Shown here piece by piece: positions 17,455-25,596 of a stretch of DNA of 64,000 nucleotides. Positions within the stretch are counted from its first letter, which is position 1. Each line of letters opens with the position of its first letter. The translations under genes and the position numbers were made by a program. Source of the DNA: JARRKU01 sp050288425 (GTDB lineage: Bacteria > Desulfobacterota > Desulfobacteria > Desulfobacterales > Desulfosarcinaceae); the NCBI GenBank assembly GCA_050288425.1, contig JBNKDU010000032.1:9539-73538 (forward strand), given 5' to 3'. The notes beneath the pieces were generated by a model. That model saw only the letters and a list, made by a program, of their open reading frames with translations, ran no database searches and was not told the origin of the DNA.

Positions 17455-18555
17455 ATGGATATTACTTGCAAGCAATGCAACGCGACTTACAACATTCCCG
17501 ATCGCCAACTGCCCAAGGCGAAAGCCAGCGCTGAGTGCAAACGCTGCGGGCACAAGATCGTAATCAACGCGGCGCCGGCAGCCGCCGCGTACGCACCTGC
17601 CGCTCCGACACCATCGGAGACCCCGACACCGGCAAAGCAGACCGATTCGGCGGCATTGGCTGAATTCTCCGATTTGGCGGGCTTCGATGCGGACCACTAC
17701 GACTTGGATGCACTGCTGAAAGCGAACAAGAAGGGCCGGTACGCCACCAAAATCAACAAATTCAAGGTCAAGATCCTCACCGCCGTCAAACCCACACTCG
17801 ACCGCCTGCTGGCCGGAGATGAGAAAGTACTGCGTGTGGCCGGCGGAACCGCCTATTACCCCATCGAAGTGATATTGGGCAACGGGGTCTTCACCATGCT
17901 TTACAACCGCTATGCGCTCCTCGCCACCAACCGGCGGCTGGTGATGATCAATACCAACCCACGCATGACCGAGACCCGCCACTACCTGTTTCAGATGAGG
18001 TATGAAGATCTCAAGAAGGTGTCGCGCGGCCTGTTTCGCACCAGCCTGACCCTGACTCCCAAAAAGGGCAAACGCCGTATCTTCACTTCCATGAAATCCG
18101 CCTTCACGGCGGAGCTGTTCAATTTCATCAAGCCGCGCCTCGACCTGCAGAAAAACATTCCCGCCGGAGGAGAAATCCAGACGAATCTCTGCCCGGCCTG
18201 CTACACGCTGCTGGGCAGCAGATTGTCCCAGTGCACATCGTGCCATTCGGCCTTCAAGACTCCGGCCGCCGCCGCCTGGCGGTCGCTGATCCTGCCGGGA
18301 TTGGGCGATTTCTATCTGGGCCACCGGGTGTTGGGCGGCCTTGAAATGGTGGGCGCCCTGATGGTCTGGCTTTTCTTCGCCGCCATGCTGGTCAGCGGCC
18401 GCCTGGAGGGAATCGTGCTCGGTGCCATCGTGTTGATTTTCGCCAATGGTTTCGACGCGCTGTTAACCATGCACATGGCCAAAAAAGGTTACATCCTGGC
18501 CAGAAAACAGCCGGCGGCCGAGTCTCGCGCGCAGTTGGCTCCCGGCAACGCATAA
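17455..18555 (+). CDS. MJ0042-type zinc-ribbon protein with C-terminal membrane domain
   Basis: 366 residues. It starts with an MJ0042 zinc ribbon (CKQCNATYNIPDRQL...CKRCG, about 4-32), then an Ala/Pro linker, a soluble domain (about 75-235) that is PH-like in feel (NRRLVMINTNP, GLFRTSLTLTP) but not firmly placed, a second CxxC pair of ribbons (CPACYTLL...CTSCHSAF, about 243-264), and a hydrophobic C-terminus (about 278-345) with two or three helices resembling a TM2-type domain (LPGLGDFYLGHRVLGG). Function is unknown; such combinations are frequent in deltaproteobacteria. The Shine-Dalgarno CGGAGG lies 6 nt before the ATG. It stands alone between two REPIN-like elements. Confidence 0.7.
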   Translation: MDITCKQCNATYNIPDRQLPKAKASAECKRCGHKIVINAAPAAAAYAPAAPTPSETPTPAKQTDSAALAEFSDLAGFDADHYDLDALLKANKKGRYATKINKFKVKILTAVKPTLDRLLAGDEKVLRVAGGTAYYPIEVILGNGVFTMLYNRYALLATNRRLVMINTNPRMTETRHYLFQMRYEDLKKVSRGLFRTSLTLTPKKGKRRIFTSMKSAFTAELFNFIKPRLDLQKNIPAGGEIQTNLCPACYTLLGSRLSQCTSCHSAFKTPAAAAWRSLILPGLGDFYLGHRVLGGLEMVGALMVWLFFAAMLVSGRLEGIVLGAIVLIFANGFDALLTMHMAKKGYILARKQPAAESRAQLAPGNA

Positions 18556-18577
18556 CGAAGTAGCGAATTACGAAATA

Positions 18578-18669
18578 GGGGACGTTCCTAACTTATTAAC
18601 TTAATCATTTTAAGTAATTTCAATATTAATATCCATCTCAGATTAAGTTAATAAGTTAGGAACGTCCCC
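18578..18669. repeat. REPIN-like element, GTTCC subtype
   Basis: Perfect 29-nt inverted arms at 18578-18606 and 18641-18669 enclose a 34-nt AT-rich loop unrelated to other loops. It begins 22 nt after the stop of the zinc-ribbon gene. Confidence 0.88.
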
Positions 18670-18694
18670 CCTCCCTTTTCCTTCTCCAAATCTA

Positions 18695-18722
18695 TTGCCC
18701 AAAAGCGTGTATTTGTTATACA
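18695..18722 (+). promoter_or_regulatory. Candidate promoter for the Cus-like operon
   Basis: TTGCCC (18695-18700), a 16-nt spacer and TATACA (18717-18722) lie upstream of the adaptor gene. No clear copper-responsive box was recognised. The leader would be about 210 nt. Confidence 0.3.
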
Positions 18723-18939
18723 TGTTAATGGGATGCCGACCTTTTTTTGGATCAAATTTACCCACTTTATGGACGAGGTCTCGATGAATCCCTATTGTTT
18801 CCATCGGGATTGGGCGCATTCGCATCGTAACTAAGGGTGCTGGAACCAGTCCCGACGGCAGGCGCCGCCCACCCTGTTCCCCTGGTGGCGCAATATTTCC
18901 TTTGCAACAACCAGCAGTCCGCCGAAAGGTTTGGAGATA

Positions 18940-20346
18940 ATGAAGCGTACTCAATTCGAACGCGTCGTGTACATCGGCTGGTTCGGCATGTTGGCCATCC
19001 TGGCGGCGCTGGTATTCTGCCAGGCCTCTTCCGATCACGTTCCATGGTCCGTGACGTCCGTCCATGCCGCGGCGGAACTCGAGTCCGGTATGATCGATCC
19101 CAAGAACGGCAAGAAGATAAAGTACTGGGTCGCCCCCATGGATCCCAAGTACATCCGCAACGAGCCGGGCAAATCGCCCATGGGCATGGATCTGGTGCCG
19201 GTGTACGAGGAGGAGGGCGAAGAAAAGGAACCCAGCTCCACCATTCGTATCGATCCGGTCACCATCCAGAACATGGGAGTGCGCTACGGCCGGGTGGAAA
19301 GCAAAAAGCTGGTCAAGTCCATCCGTACCTACGGCAATATCACTTATGACGAGACCCGGGTCTACACGGTGAACACGAAATTCAACGGCTGGATCGAAAA
19401 GTTGTATGTCGATTTCATGGGGGACCATGTGACCCGCGGACAGCCCCTGTTTGCGATCTACAGCCCCGAACTTTTGACCGCCCAGCAGGAATATCTGATG
19501 GCCTATCAACAATTTCGCGGCCTGCCCAAATCGGCATCCGTGGTGGCCCGTAGCGATGCCCTGCGCCTGTTGAATGCATCGCGCACGCGGCTGCAGTATT
19601 GGGATCTGACCGAAGAGCAGATTGAGGACATCGAAAAAAAGGGCACCATCCGCAAGAATTTGACCATCTATTCGCCGGCATCCGGCGTGGTCACCAAGAA
19701 GAATGCCTTCGAGGGGCACTATGTCAAGGCTGGCGAGCATCAGTATGAAATTGCCGATTTGTCGAAGGTGTGGGTGGACGTCGATATCTACGAGTATGAA
19801 CTGCCCTGGGTGAGCAAAGGCATGCCGGCGAAGATGGATCTGCCATATGTACCGGGTAAAAAATACTCCGGCGAGGTCCTGTTCATCTATCCCTATCTGG
19901 ACAGCAACACGCGGACGGCCCGTCTGCGGCTGGCCTTCGAAAACCAGGACGGCCGGCTCAAGCCGGGGATGTACGCGAATATCCACCTGAAGGCATCGCT
20001 GCCCGAAGCCACCCTGGCGATACCTCAGGAAGCCGTGATCGACAGTGGTGAACGCAAGATTGTCTTCGTGGCCCGGGGAAAGGGCCGCTTCGAACCCCGC
20101 CAGATCGAAGTGGGCATGGAAGCGGACGACTTCCAGTACCAGGTACTTTCCGGAGTGAAGGAAGGTGATCGAATCGTGGTTTCCGGTCAGTTCATGTTCG
20201 ACTCGGAAAGCCGCCTGCGCGAGGCCATTCAGAAGATGCTGGCCGTCCGGCAGGCCGGCGCGGAGAAGAGCGACGACGACATGGACATGACCGATCTGGG
20301 GATGTCGGATGCATCCGATGACGGCGGTAAAAACAGCAAACCGTAA
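18940..20346 (+). CDS. cusB: HME-RND periplasmic adaptor, CusB-like
   Basis: 468 residues. After an N-terminal anchor or signal helix (about 10-32) comes a small heavy-metal-binding domain (YWVAPMDPKY...SPMGMDLVPVY, about 62-92; Met-rich). The lipoyl/barrel-sandwich and alpha-hairpin regions follow (GWIEKLYVDFMGDHVTRGQP, LLTAQQEYLMAYQ), then beta-barrel and membrane-proximal domains. The Asp/Met/Gly-rich tail is DMDMTDLGMSDASDDGG. CusB binds Cu(I)/Ag(I) and passes it to the CusA pump. The ATG at 18940 is used; the preceding in-frame TTG would sit inside the ribosome-binding site (GGAG). It is first of four genes, 53 bp before cusA. Confidence 0.9.
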   Translation: MKRTQFERVVYIGWFGMLAILAALVFCQASSDHVPWSVTSVHAAAELESGMIDPKNGKKIKYWVAPMDPKYIRNEPGKSPMGMDLVPVYEEEGEEKEPSSTIRIDPVTIQNMGVRYGRVESKKLVKSIRTYGNITYDETRVYTVNTKFNGWIEKLYVDFMGDHVTRGQPLFAIYSPELLTAQQEYLMAYQQFRGLPKSASVVARSDALRLLNASRTRLQYWDLTEEQIEDIEKKGTIRKNLTIYSPASGVVTKKNAFEGHYVKAGEHQYEIADLSKVWVDVDIYEYELPWVSKGMPAKMDLPYVPGKKYSGEVLFIYPYLDSNTRTARLRLAFENQDGRLKPGMYANIHLKASLPEATLAIPQEAVIDSGERKIVFVARGKGRFEPRQIEVGMEADDFQYQVLSGVKEGDRIVVSGQFMFDSESRLREAIQKMLAVRQAGAEKSDDDMDMTDLGMSDASDDGGKNSKP

Positions 20347-20399
20347 GACTGCCCGATGCGAACCGCGCAGCGAACATCGATACGGCAAAAGGTGCCCCT

Positions 20400-23300
20400 A
20401 TGATTGCCCGAATCATCGAAATGTCGATTCGCAATAAATTCCTGATCATCCTGGCCACGGTATTCGTCATCGCAGCCGGAATCTTTGCGGTCGTCCGCAC
20501 CCCCCTGGACGCCATTCCCGACCTGTCCGACGTCCAGGTGATCATCTTCACCGAATACCCGGGCCAGGCCCCCCAGGTGGTGGAAGATCAGGTGACCTAT
20601 CCATTGACCACGGCCATGCTGTCGGTTCCGTTTGCCAAGGTGGTCCGCGGCTACTCCTTTTTCGGCGTCTCCTTCGTCTACATCATCTTCGATGACGGCA
20701 CCGATCTCTACTGGGCGCGCAGCCGCGTGCTGGAGTATCTCAACTTCGTGGCCGGAAGGCTGCCCAAAGGCGTGACGCCCTCATTGGGGCCGGACGCCAC
20801 CGGGGTCGGTTGGGTCTACGCCTATATGCTCGAAAGCGACCGCCACGACCTGTCCCAGCTGCGGTCGATCCAGGACTGGTTTCTGCGCTACGAACTGGCC
20901 AGCGTCTCCGGCGTATCCGAGGTGGCTTCCATCGGCGGATTCGTGAAGCAGTACCAGGTGATCGTCGATCCCAACAAGCTGCGCGCGTATGGTCTGCCCA
21001 TGCAGAAAATCGTGATGGCCATCCGGCGCAGCAACAACGATGTGGGCGGCAAGCTGGTGGAAATGGGCGAGACCGAATACATGATCCGCGGGCTGGGCTA
21101 CATCCAGGATATCGAGGATCTCTACAACGTACCGCTGGGGCTGGACAACCGCGGGACGCCGATATTGCTGCGCAATGTGGCCAACGTCAAGATCGGTCCC
21201 GAACTTCGCCGTGGCATTGCCGATTACAATGGTGTGGGAGAAGTGGTCGGCGGCATTGTCATCATGCGTTTCGGCGAGAACGCCCTGCAGGTTATCGAAG
21301 ATGTGAAGACCCGGCTGAAAGAACTCCGCTCCGGTCTCCCCGAGGGCGTTACCGTCAAAAGTGTTTACGACAGATCCGGCCTGATCCTGCGGGCCATCGA
21401 CAACCTCAAGCATACCCTGATCGAGGAGAGCCTCATCGTCGCCCTGGTCTGCGTGGCGTTTCTCTTCCACTTCCGCAGTGCCCTGGTGGGGATCTTCACC
21501 CTGCCGGTGGGGGTATTGGTCAGTTTCATCATCATGGAACGCCAGGGCATCAACGCCAACATCATGAGTCTGGGCGGCATCGCCATCGCCATCGGCGCCA
21601 TGGTGGATGCCGCCATCGTGATGATCGAAAACGCCCACAAACACATCGAGAGGTACGGTCGCAAGAAGCCGCATTGGGACCTGATCGCCGATTCCGCCAA
21701 GGAAGTGGGACCGGCCCTGTTTTTCTCCCTGCTGATCATCGCCGCCAGCTTCTTGCCGGTATTTTCCCTGGAGGCCCAGGAAGGGCGCCTGTTCCGGCCG
21801 CTGGCCTATACCAAGACCTATGCCATGATGGGGGCGGCCCTGTTGGCCGTCACCATCGTTCCGGTGCTGATGGGCTACATGATCCGCGGCAGGATCCGGC
21901 CGGAAGCCAAAAATCCCATCAACCGGTTCCTGATCTGGGTGTACCATCCCGTCATCAAGCTGGTGCTCAAGGCCAAGACCATGGTGGTTCTGGTGGCGAT
22001 GGTGATTCTGGCGGCAACCTTTTATCCCATCATTCACATGGGTTCGGAGTTCATGCCGCCGCTCAACGAAGGCGATCTGCTCTACATGCCCACCACCCTG
22101 CCCGGCATTTCGGTGACCAAGGCCAAGGAATTGATCCAGCAGACCGACCGCATCATCGCCTCCTTTCCCGAAGTGGAGCACGTATTCGGAAAGATCGGCC
22201 GGGCCGAAACCGCCACCGACCCCGCGCCGCTGAGCATGATCGAGACCACCATCACGCTCAAGCCGGAAGCGCAATGGCGGGACGGCATGACCATGGAGAG
22301 ACTCGTGGAAGAAATGGACAAGGCCATTCGGTTCCCCGGGTTGACCAACGCCTGGACCATGCCCATCAAGACGCGCATCGACATGCTGTCCACCGGCATC
22401 AAGACGCCGGTGGGCATCAAGATCGTGGGCGAGGATCTCGACACGCTCAATGATTTGGGCGAGCAGGTGGAGGCGGTCATCCACAACGTCCCCGGAACGC
22501 TGAGCGTCTACGCGGAGCGGGTCACCGGCGGCGATTATCTCGATTACCGCATTCGCCGCGAGGAGGCGGCGCGCTACGGCCTCACCGTGGGCGATGTCCA
22601 GGACATCATCATATCGGCGGTGGGCGGCATGAATATCACCCAGACCGTGGAGGGACTGGAACGCTATCCGGTCAATCTGCGGTACGGCCCCGAACTGCGC
22701 GACACACCCGAAAAACTCAAGCGCATCCTGGTGCCGACGCCCGCCGGCGCCCAGGTACCCATCGTCCAACTGGCCGATATCCGGATTCTGAAAGGACCAC
22801 CGGTCATCAAGAGCGAAAACGCGCGCAACAATGCCTGGGTCTACGTGGATCTCACCGGCATCGATGTGGGCACCTATGTCAAGGCCGCCCGCCGGGCGGT
22901 TCAGGAACAGGTCCATCTGCCGCCGGGATACAGCCTGGTCTGGAGCGGCCAGTATGAATACATGGTTCGCGCCCAGAAGCGGCTGGCCATCGTCGTGCCC
23001 ATGGCCCTGATCATCATCTTCCTGCTGCTGTACTTCAATTTCAAAAGCATCGGTGAAAGCCTTATCGTTCTGCTCAGCGTGCCCTTTTCCCTGACCGGCG
23101 GATTTTGGCTCATGTATGTGTTGGGCTACAACATGAGCGTGGCCGTGGGGGTCGGCTTTATCGCCCTGGCCGGGGTGGCCGCCGAAACCGGCGTGGTCAT
23201 GCTGATCTACCTGGACATCTCCTATGGCGAATTCAAGCGTCGTCACGGGGACGGTTTCAACCGACAGCATTTGCAGGCGGCCATCGAAGAAGGCGCGGCT

Positions 23301-23504
23301 TTGCGCGTACGTCCCAAGATGATGACCGTCGTGGCCATCATGTCCGGTCTGATGCCCATCATGTGGAGCCATGGGGCCGGATCACAGGTTATGAAGCGTA
23401 TCGCCGCCCCCATGATCGGGGGCATGGTCAGCGCCACCGTATTGACCCTCATCGTGGTGCCGGCCATCTACGGGTTGTGGAAAGGATGGAGCCTGAAAAG
23501 GTAA
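20400..23504 (+). CDS. cusA: HME-RND metal efflux pump, CusA-like
   Basis: 1034 residues, the usual HME-RND size, with 12 membrane helices and two large periplasmic loops. The TM4 region AIGAMVDAAIVMIENAHKH carries the Asp and Glu of the heavy-metal-efflux proton path. The periplasmic cleft stretch NAWTMPIKTRIDMLSTGIKT has the Met residues typical of the Cu/Ag branch, while a Zn/Co/Ni pump (CzcA) would lack this pattern. It would pump Cu(I)/Ag(I) from the periplasm or cytosol across the outer membrane together with CusB and the TolC-like protein. The metal is inferred from motifs and neighbours, not proven. Start ATG 20400 has AAAAGG upstream. Confidence 0.92.
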   Translation: MIARIIEMSIRNKFLIILATVFVIAAGIFAVVRTPLDAIPDLSDVQVIIFTEYPGQAPQVVEDQVTYPLTTAMLSVPFAKVVRGYSFFGVSFVYIIFDDGTDLYWARSRVLEYLNFVAGRLPKGVTPSLGPDATGVGWVYAYMLESDRHDLSQLRSIQDWFLRYELASVSGVSEVASIGGFVKQYQVIVDPNKLRAYGLPMQKIVMAIRRSNNDVGGKLVEMGETEYMIRGLGYIQDIEDLYNVPLGLDNRGTPILLRNVANVKIGPELRRGIADYNGVGEVVGGIVIMRFGENALQVIEDVKTRLKELRSGLPEGVTVKSVYDRSGLILRAIDNLKHTLIEESLIVALVCVAFLFHFRSALVGIFTLPVGVLVSFIIMERQGINANIMSLGGIAIAIGAMVDAAIVMIENAHKHIERYGRKKPHWDLIADSAKEVGPALFFSLLIIAASFLPVFSLEAQEGRLFRPLAYTKTYAMMGAALLAVTIVPVLMGYMIRGRIRPEAKNPINRFLIWVYHPVIKLVLKAKTMVVLVAMVILAATFYPIIHMGSEFMPPLNEGDLLYMPTTLPGISVTKAKELIQQTDRIIASFPEVEHVFGKIGRAETATDPAPLSMIETTITLKPEAQWRDGMTMERLVEEMDKAIRFPGLTNAWTMPIKTRIDMLSTGIKTPVGIKIVGEDLDTLNDLGEQVEAVIHNVPGTLSVYAERVTGGDYLDYRIRREEAARYGLTVGDVQDIIISAVGGMNITQTVEGLERYPVNLRYGPELRDTPEKLKRILVPTPAGAQVPIVQLADIRILKGPPVIKSENARNNAWVYVDLTGIDVGTYVKAARRAVQEQVHLPPGYSLVWSGQYEYMVRAQKRLAIVVPMALIIIFLLLYFNFKSIGESLIVLLSVPFSLTGGFWLMYVLGYNMSVAVGVGFIALAGVAAETGVVMLIYLDISYGEFKRRHGDGFNRQHLQAAIEEGAALRVRPKMMTVVAIMSGLMPIMWSHGAGSQVMKRIAAPMIGGMVSATVLTLIVVPAIYGLWKGWSLKR

Positions 23505-23534
23505 TTACAAGGAATCAAATTAAAGGAGTGTGAC

Positions 23535-24011
23535 ATGCGAAGCCTTATATTACGGATCACCCTTTTGGTTTTGGCCGCTTTCGTCATGCCGGCCATGGCC
23601 GGTGAAAGTCACGACATGAAGGGGCATGGCGATGGAAAGGGCGACTCCGGCGGCAATGGCAAAATTCCCATGGCCTCGTTCGAACATCAGGTCGTGGTGG
23701 AGGGAGTCCGCGTAGAATTTCAGGTCATGAGCCTGGCACGGATGAATATGACCGACACGGAAGGCAAGACCCATCATATCATGGTCAGATTCTTTAAAGA
23801 CGGCGTAGATCATCCAATCGATTCGGCCGTGGGCAGCATCAAGGTCGTCGCCCCGGACAAACAATCACAGACCGGTAGATTGAAGAATTATGGCGGCATC
23901 CTGGCGGCCAACTTCACCTTTACCGAAGAAGGCCGCTACGGGGTGATCTGTCTGTTCAAAATCGACGGCAAGAAACGCGTGGCCAAATTCTGGTATCCTC
24001 ACAAGGCGTAA
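23535..24011 (+). CDS. Small exported His/Met-containing protein of the Cus-like operon
   Basis: 158 residues with a clean signal peptide (about 1-23, ending AMA). A His/Asp/Gly-rich segment (SHDMKGHGDGKGDSGGNG) follows, and then a single beta-rich domain (about 48-158) with MSLARMNMTDTEGKTHHIM and GVICLFKIDGKKRVAKFWY. It lacks the small CusF OB-fold pattern and is larger than CusF; it may be a YtkA/FixH-like or related Ig-like fold, but I cannot assign it. Position between cusA and the outer-membrane gene suggests a periplasmic metal chaperone role, by inference. The Shine-Dalgarno GGAG is 7 nt before the ATG. Confidence 0.75.
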   Translation: MRSLILRITLLVLAAFVMPAMAGESHDMKGHGDGKGDSGGNGKIPMASFEHQVVVEGVRVEFQVMSLARMNMTDTEGKTHHIMVRFFKDGVDHPIDSAVGSIKVVAPDKQSQTGRLKNYGGILAANFTFTEEGRYGVICLFKIDGKKRVAKFWYPHKA

Positions 24012-24116
24012 GCACAGGGTCTGCCGTCGACTGCAACCCCGTTCACCGGTAAATGGTCGATGTTTCTCCATCGGCCATTTGCCCGTGTCCAATCATTTGT
24101 TTCAGGAGAAATAGCC

Positions 24117-25421
24117 ATGCAAGGGTCAGGGACAGGTTGCCGCTTCATTCTCATGCGAGCGTTTTTCGTGCTGGCGCTGTCGACCGCGCCGGCGGCTGGA
24201 TTCGATGGGTCGCCCATCACCGCGCCGGCGCCCCTGGCCGCGCTAATCGCAGAAGGCTTGGACAGCAGTCAGAAACTGCAGAGCCAGCGTTCGAAGATCG
24301 ATGCCCTGTATGACGAGGCCAAGGCGGCCGGAGCGTTGGACGATCCCATGTTGGGGGTTGCCTTGCTCAATCTGCCCACGGACACCTTCGCATTCGATCA
24401 GGAACCCATGACCCAGAAGCAAATCAGCCTCTCCCAGAAGTTCCCCTGGTTCGGCAAGCTGGACCTGAAGACGCAGATCGCATTGCTTGAGGCCAAAAAG
24501 CAGGAGGCCGACTGGCAGCTTCAGCGCCTGGAGCTGGCGCGCATGATCGCGGACGCTTACTACGAACTGGCCCAGGTGGTCCGCAGCGAGCAGATCAATG
24601 TCCAACTGATCGATCTGGTGACTCGATTGCTCGATTCATCGGCCAGCCGCTATTCCACCGGGAATGGATTGCAGCAGGATGTGCTGCAGGCCCAGGTGCA
24701 GCTCAGCCGCCTGATGGACGAACAATACCAGTTGGCCGAACGCCGGGAGATCATCGACAGCCGGATCAACGAGTTGATCAATCGTCCGGTTGCCGAGGAG
24801 GTGGCCGTGGCGGCCGAAATCCCCCTGCCGTCCTTGGACATGGACCGCGAAACACTCAAAACGCTGGCCCAGGAAAAGAATCCCAGGATCCTCTCCCTGG
24901 TCCTGGATCGTGAGCAGAAAAATGTGGCCGTGGAGTTGGCCCGCAAGGACTTTTATCCGAACTTCGATACCCGCCTGGCCTATGGATTCCGGGAAGATGA
25001 CCCCCAGGGGGACGATCGGGCCGACTTTTTCTCCATCGGCGTCAATCTCAACGTTCCGCTATGGCAAGGGAATAAGCAGAAACCGCGGCTGGAAGCGGCC
25101 ATCAAGCGCCGCAACGCCGCCGGGCAGGCCTTGCAGGAAATACGGTTGAGTCTGCCCCACAGGATCGACGGGGTGATCGATGCCATGGAACGGCTGGTGG
25201 CCAGCCACGATCTCTACGAAAACACCCTGTTGCTGCAAACCCGGCAGTGGGCCGACTCGGCCCAGTCGGCCTATGAGGTGGGCAAACTGGAGTTCAACAC
25301 CCTGATCAGCGCGCGCATTCAGGTACTGCGCATGAATCTGCAGGCAGATATCTACAAGCTGCGGATCTACCAGAAACGGGCCGAGCTGGAAGTATTGATT
25401 GGCGGTTTTAGGGGACGTTAA
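24117..25421 (+). CDS. cusC: TolC-family outer-membrane efflux protein, CusC-like; C-terminus encoded by a repeat
   Basis: 434 residues with a signal peptide (about 12-28) and two outer-membrane efflux protein repeats forming the coiled-coil barrel. Long heptad stretches include EAKKQEADWQLQRLELARMI and YSTGNGLQQDVLQAQVQLSR. The ATG at 24117 has AGGAGA 8 nt upstream. It would form the exit duct for CusA and CusB. The coding region runs into a REPIN-like element: the last three residues (R-G-R) and the TAA stop at 25419-25421 come from the repeat that begins at 25410, so the native tail has probably been replaced or shortened. Confidence 0.88.
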   Translation: MQGSGTGCRFILMRAFFVLALSTAPAAGFDGSPITAPAPLAALIAEGLDSSQKLQSQRSKIDALYDEAKAAGALDDPMLGVALLNLPTDTFAFDQEPMTQKQISLSQKFPWFGKLDLKTQIALLEAKKQEADWQLQRLELARMIADAYYELAQVVRSEQINVQLIDLVTRLLDSSASRYSTGNGLQQDVLQAQVQLSRLMDEQYQLAERREIIDSRINELINRPVAEEVAVAAEIPLPSLDMDRETLKTLAQEKNPRILSLVLDREQKNVAVELARKDFYPNFDTRLAYGFREDDPQGDDRADFFSIGVNLNVPLWQGNKQKPRLEAAIKRRNAAGQALQEIRLSLPHRIDGVIDAMERLVASHDLYENTLLLQTRQWADSAQSAYEVGKLEFNTLISARIQVLRMNLQADIYKLRIYQKRAELEVLIGGFRGR

Positions 25422-25596
25422 GGGGACGTTCCTAACTTAGGGGACGTTAAGGGGACGTTCCTAACTTATTAACTTAATCACCCTGTATAGTTTCGACAGG
25501 CGCGTCTATGTCTGATTAAGTTATTAAGTTAGGAACGTCCCCTATCTATTACTATGTCTGATTAACTTATTAAGTTAGGAACTATCTATGTCCCCT
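25410..25596. repeat. Complex REPIN-like cluster, GTTCC subtype
   Basis: The core element has arms at 25451-25479 and 25514-25542 around a 34-nt loop (one arm mismatch). To its left is a tandem duplication of a 29-nt unit (25410-25438 and 25439-25467) containing two truncated left-arm starts. To its right is a second, altered copy of the right arm (about 25554-25596) with an 8-nt change inside it (gttaggaactatctatgtcc). The cluster supplies the stop codons of the two convergent genes around it. Confidence 0.85.

Noticed and set aside
11533..18669. A CRISPR-like array, because arms are 29 nt and loops 33-34 nt
   Set aside because: The arms are inverted pairs, not direct repeats; each element stands alone at a different locus, and there are no cas genes.
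20781..23372. An 863-codon open frame antisense to cusA
   Set aside because: It is rich in His, Gln and Asp without any domain, and mirrors the codon pattern of cusA.
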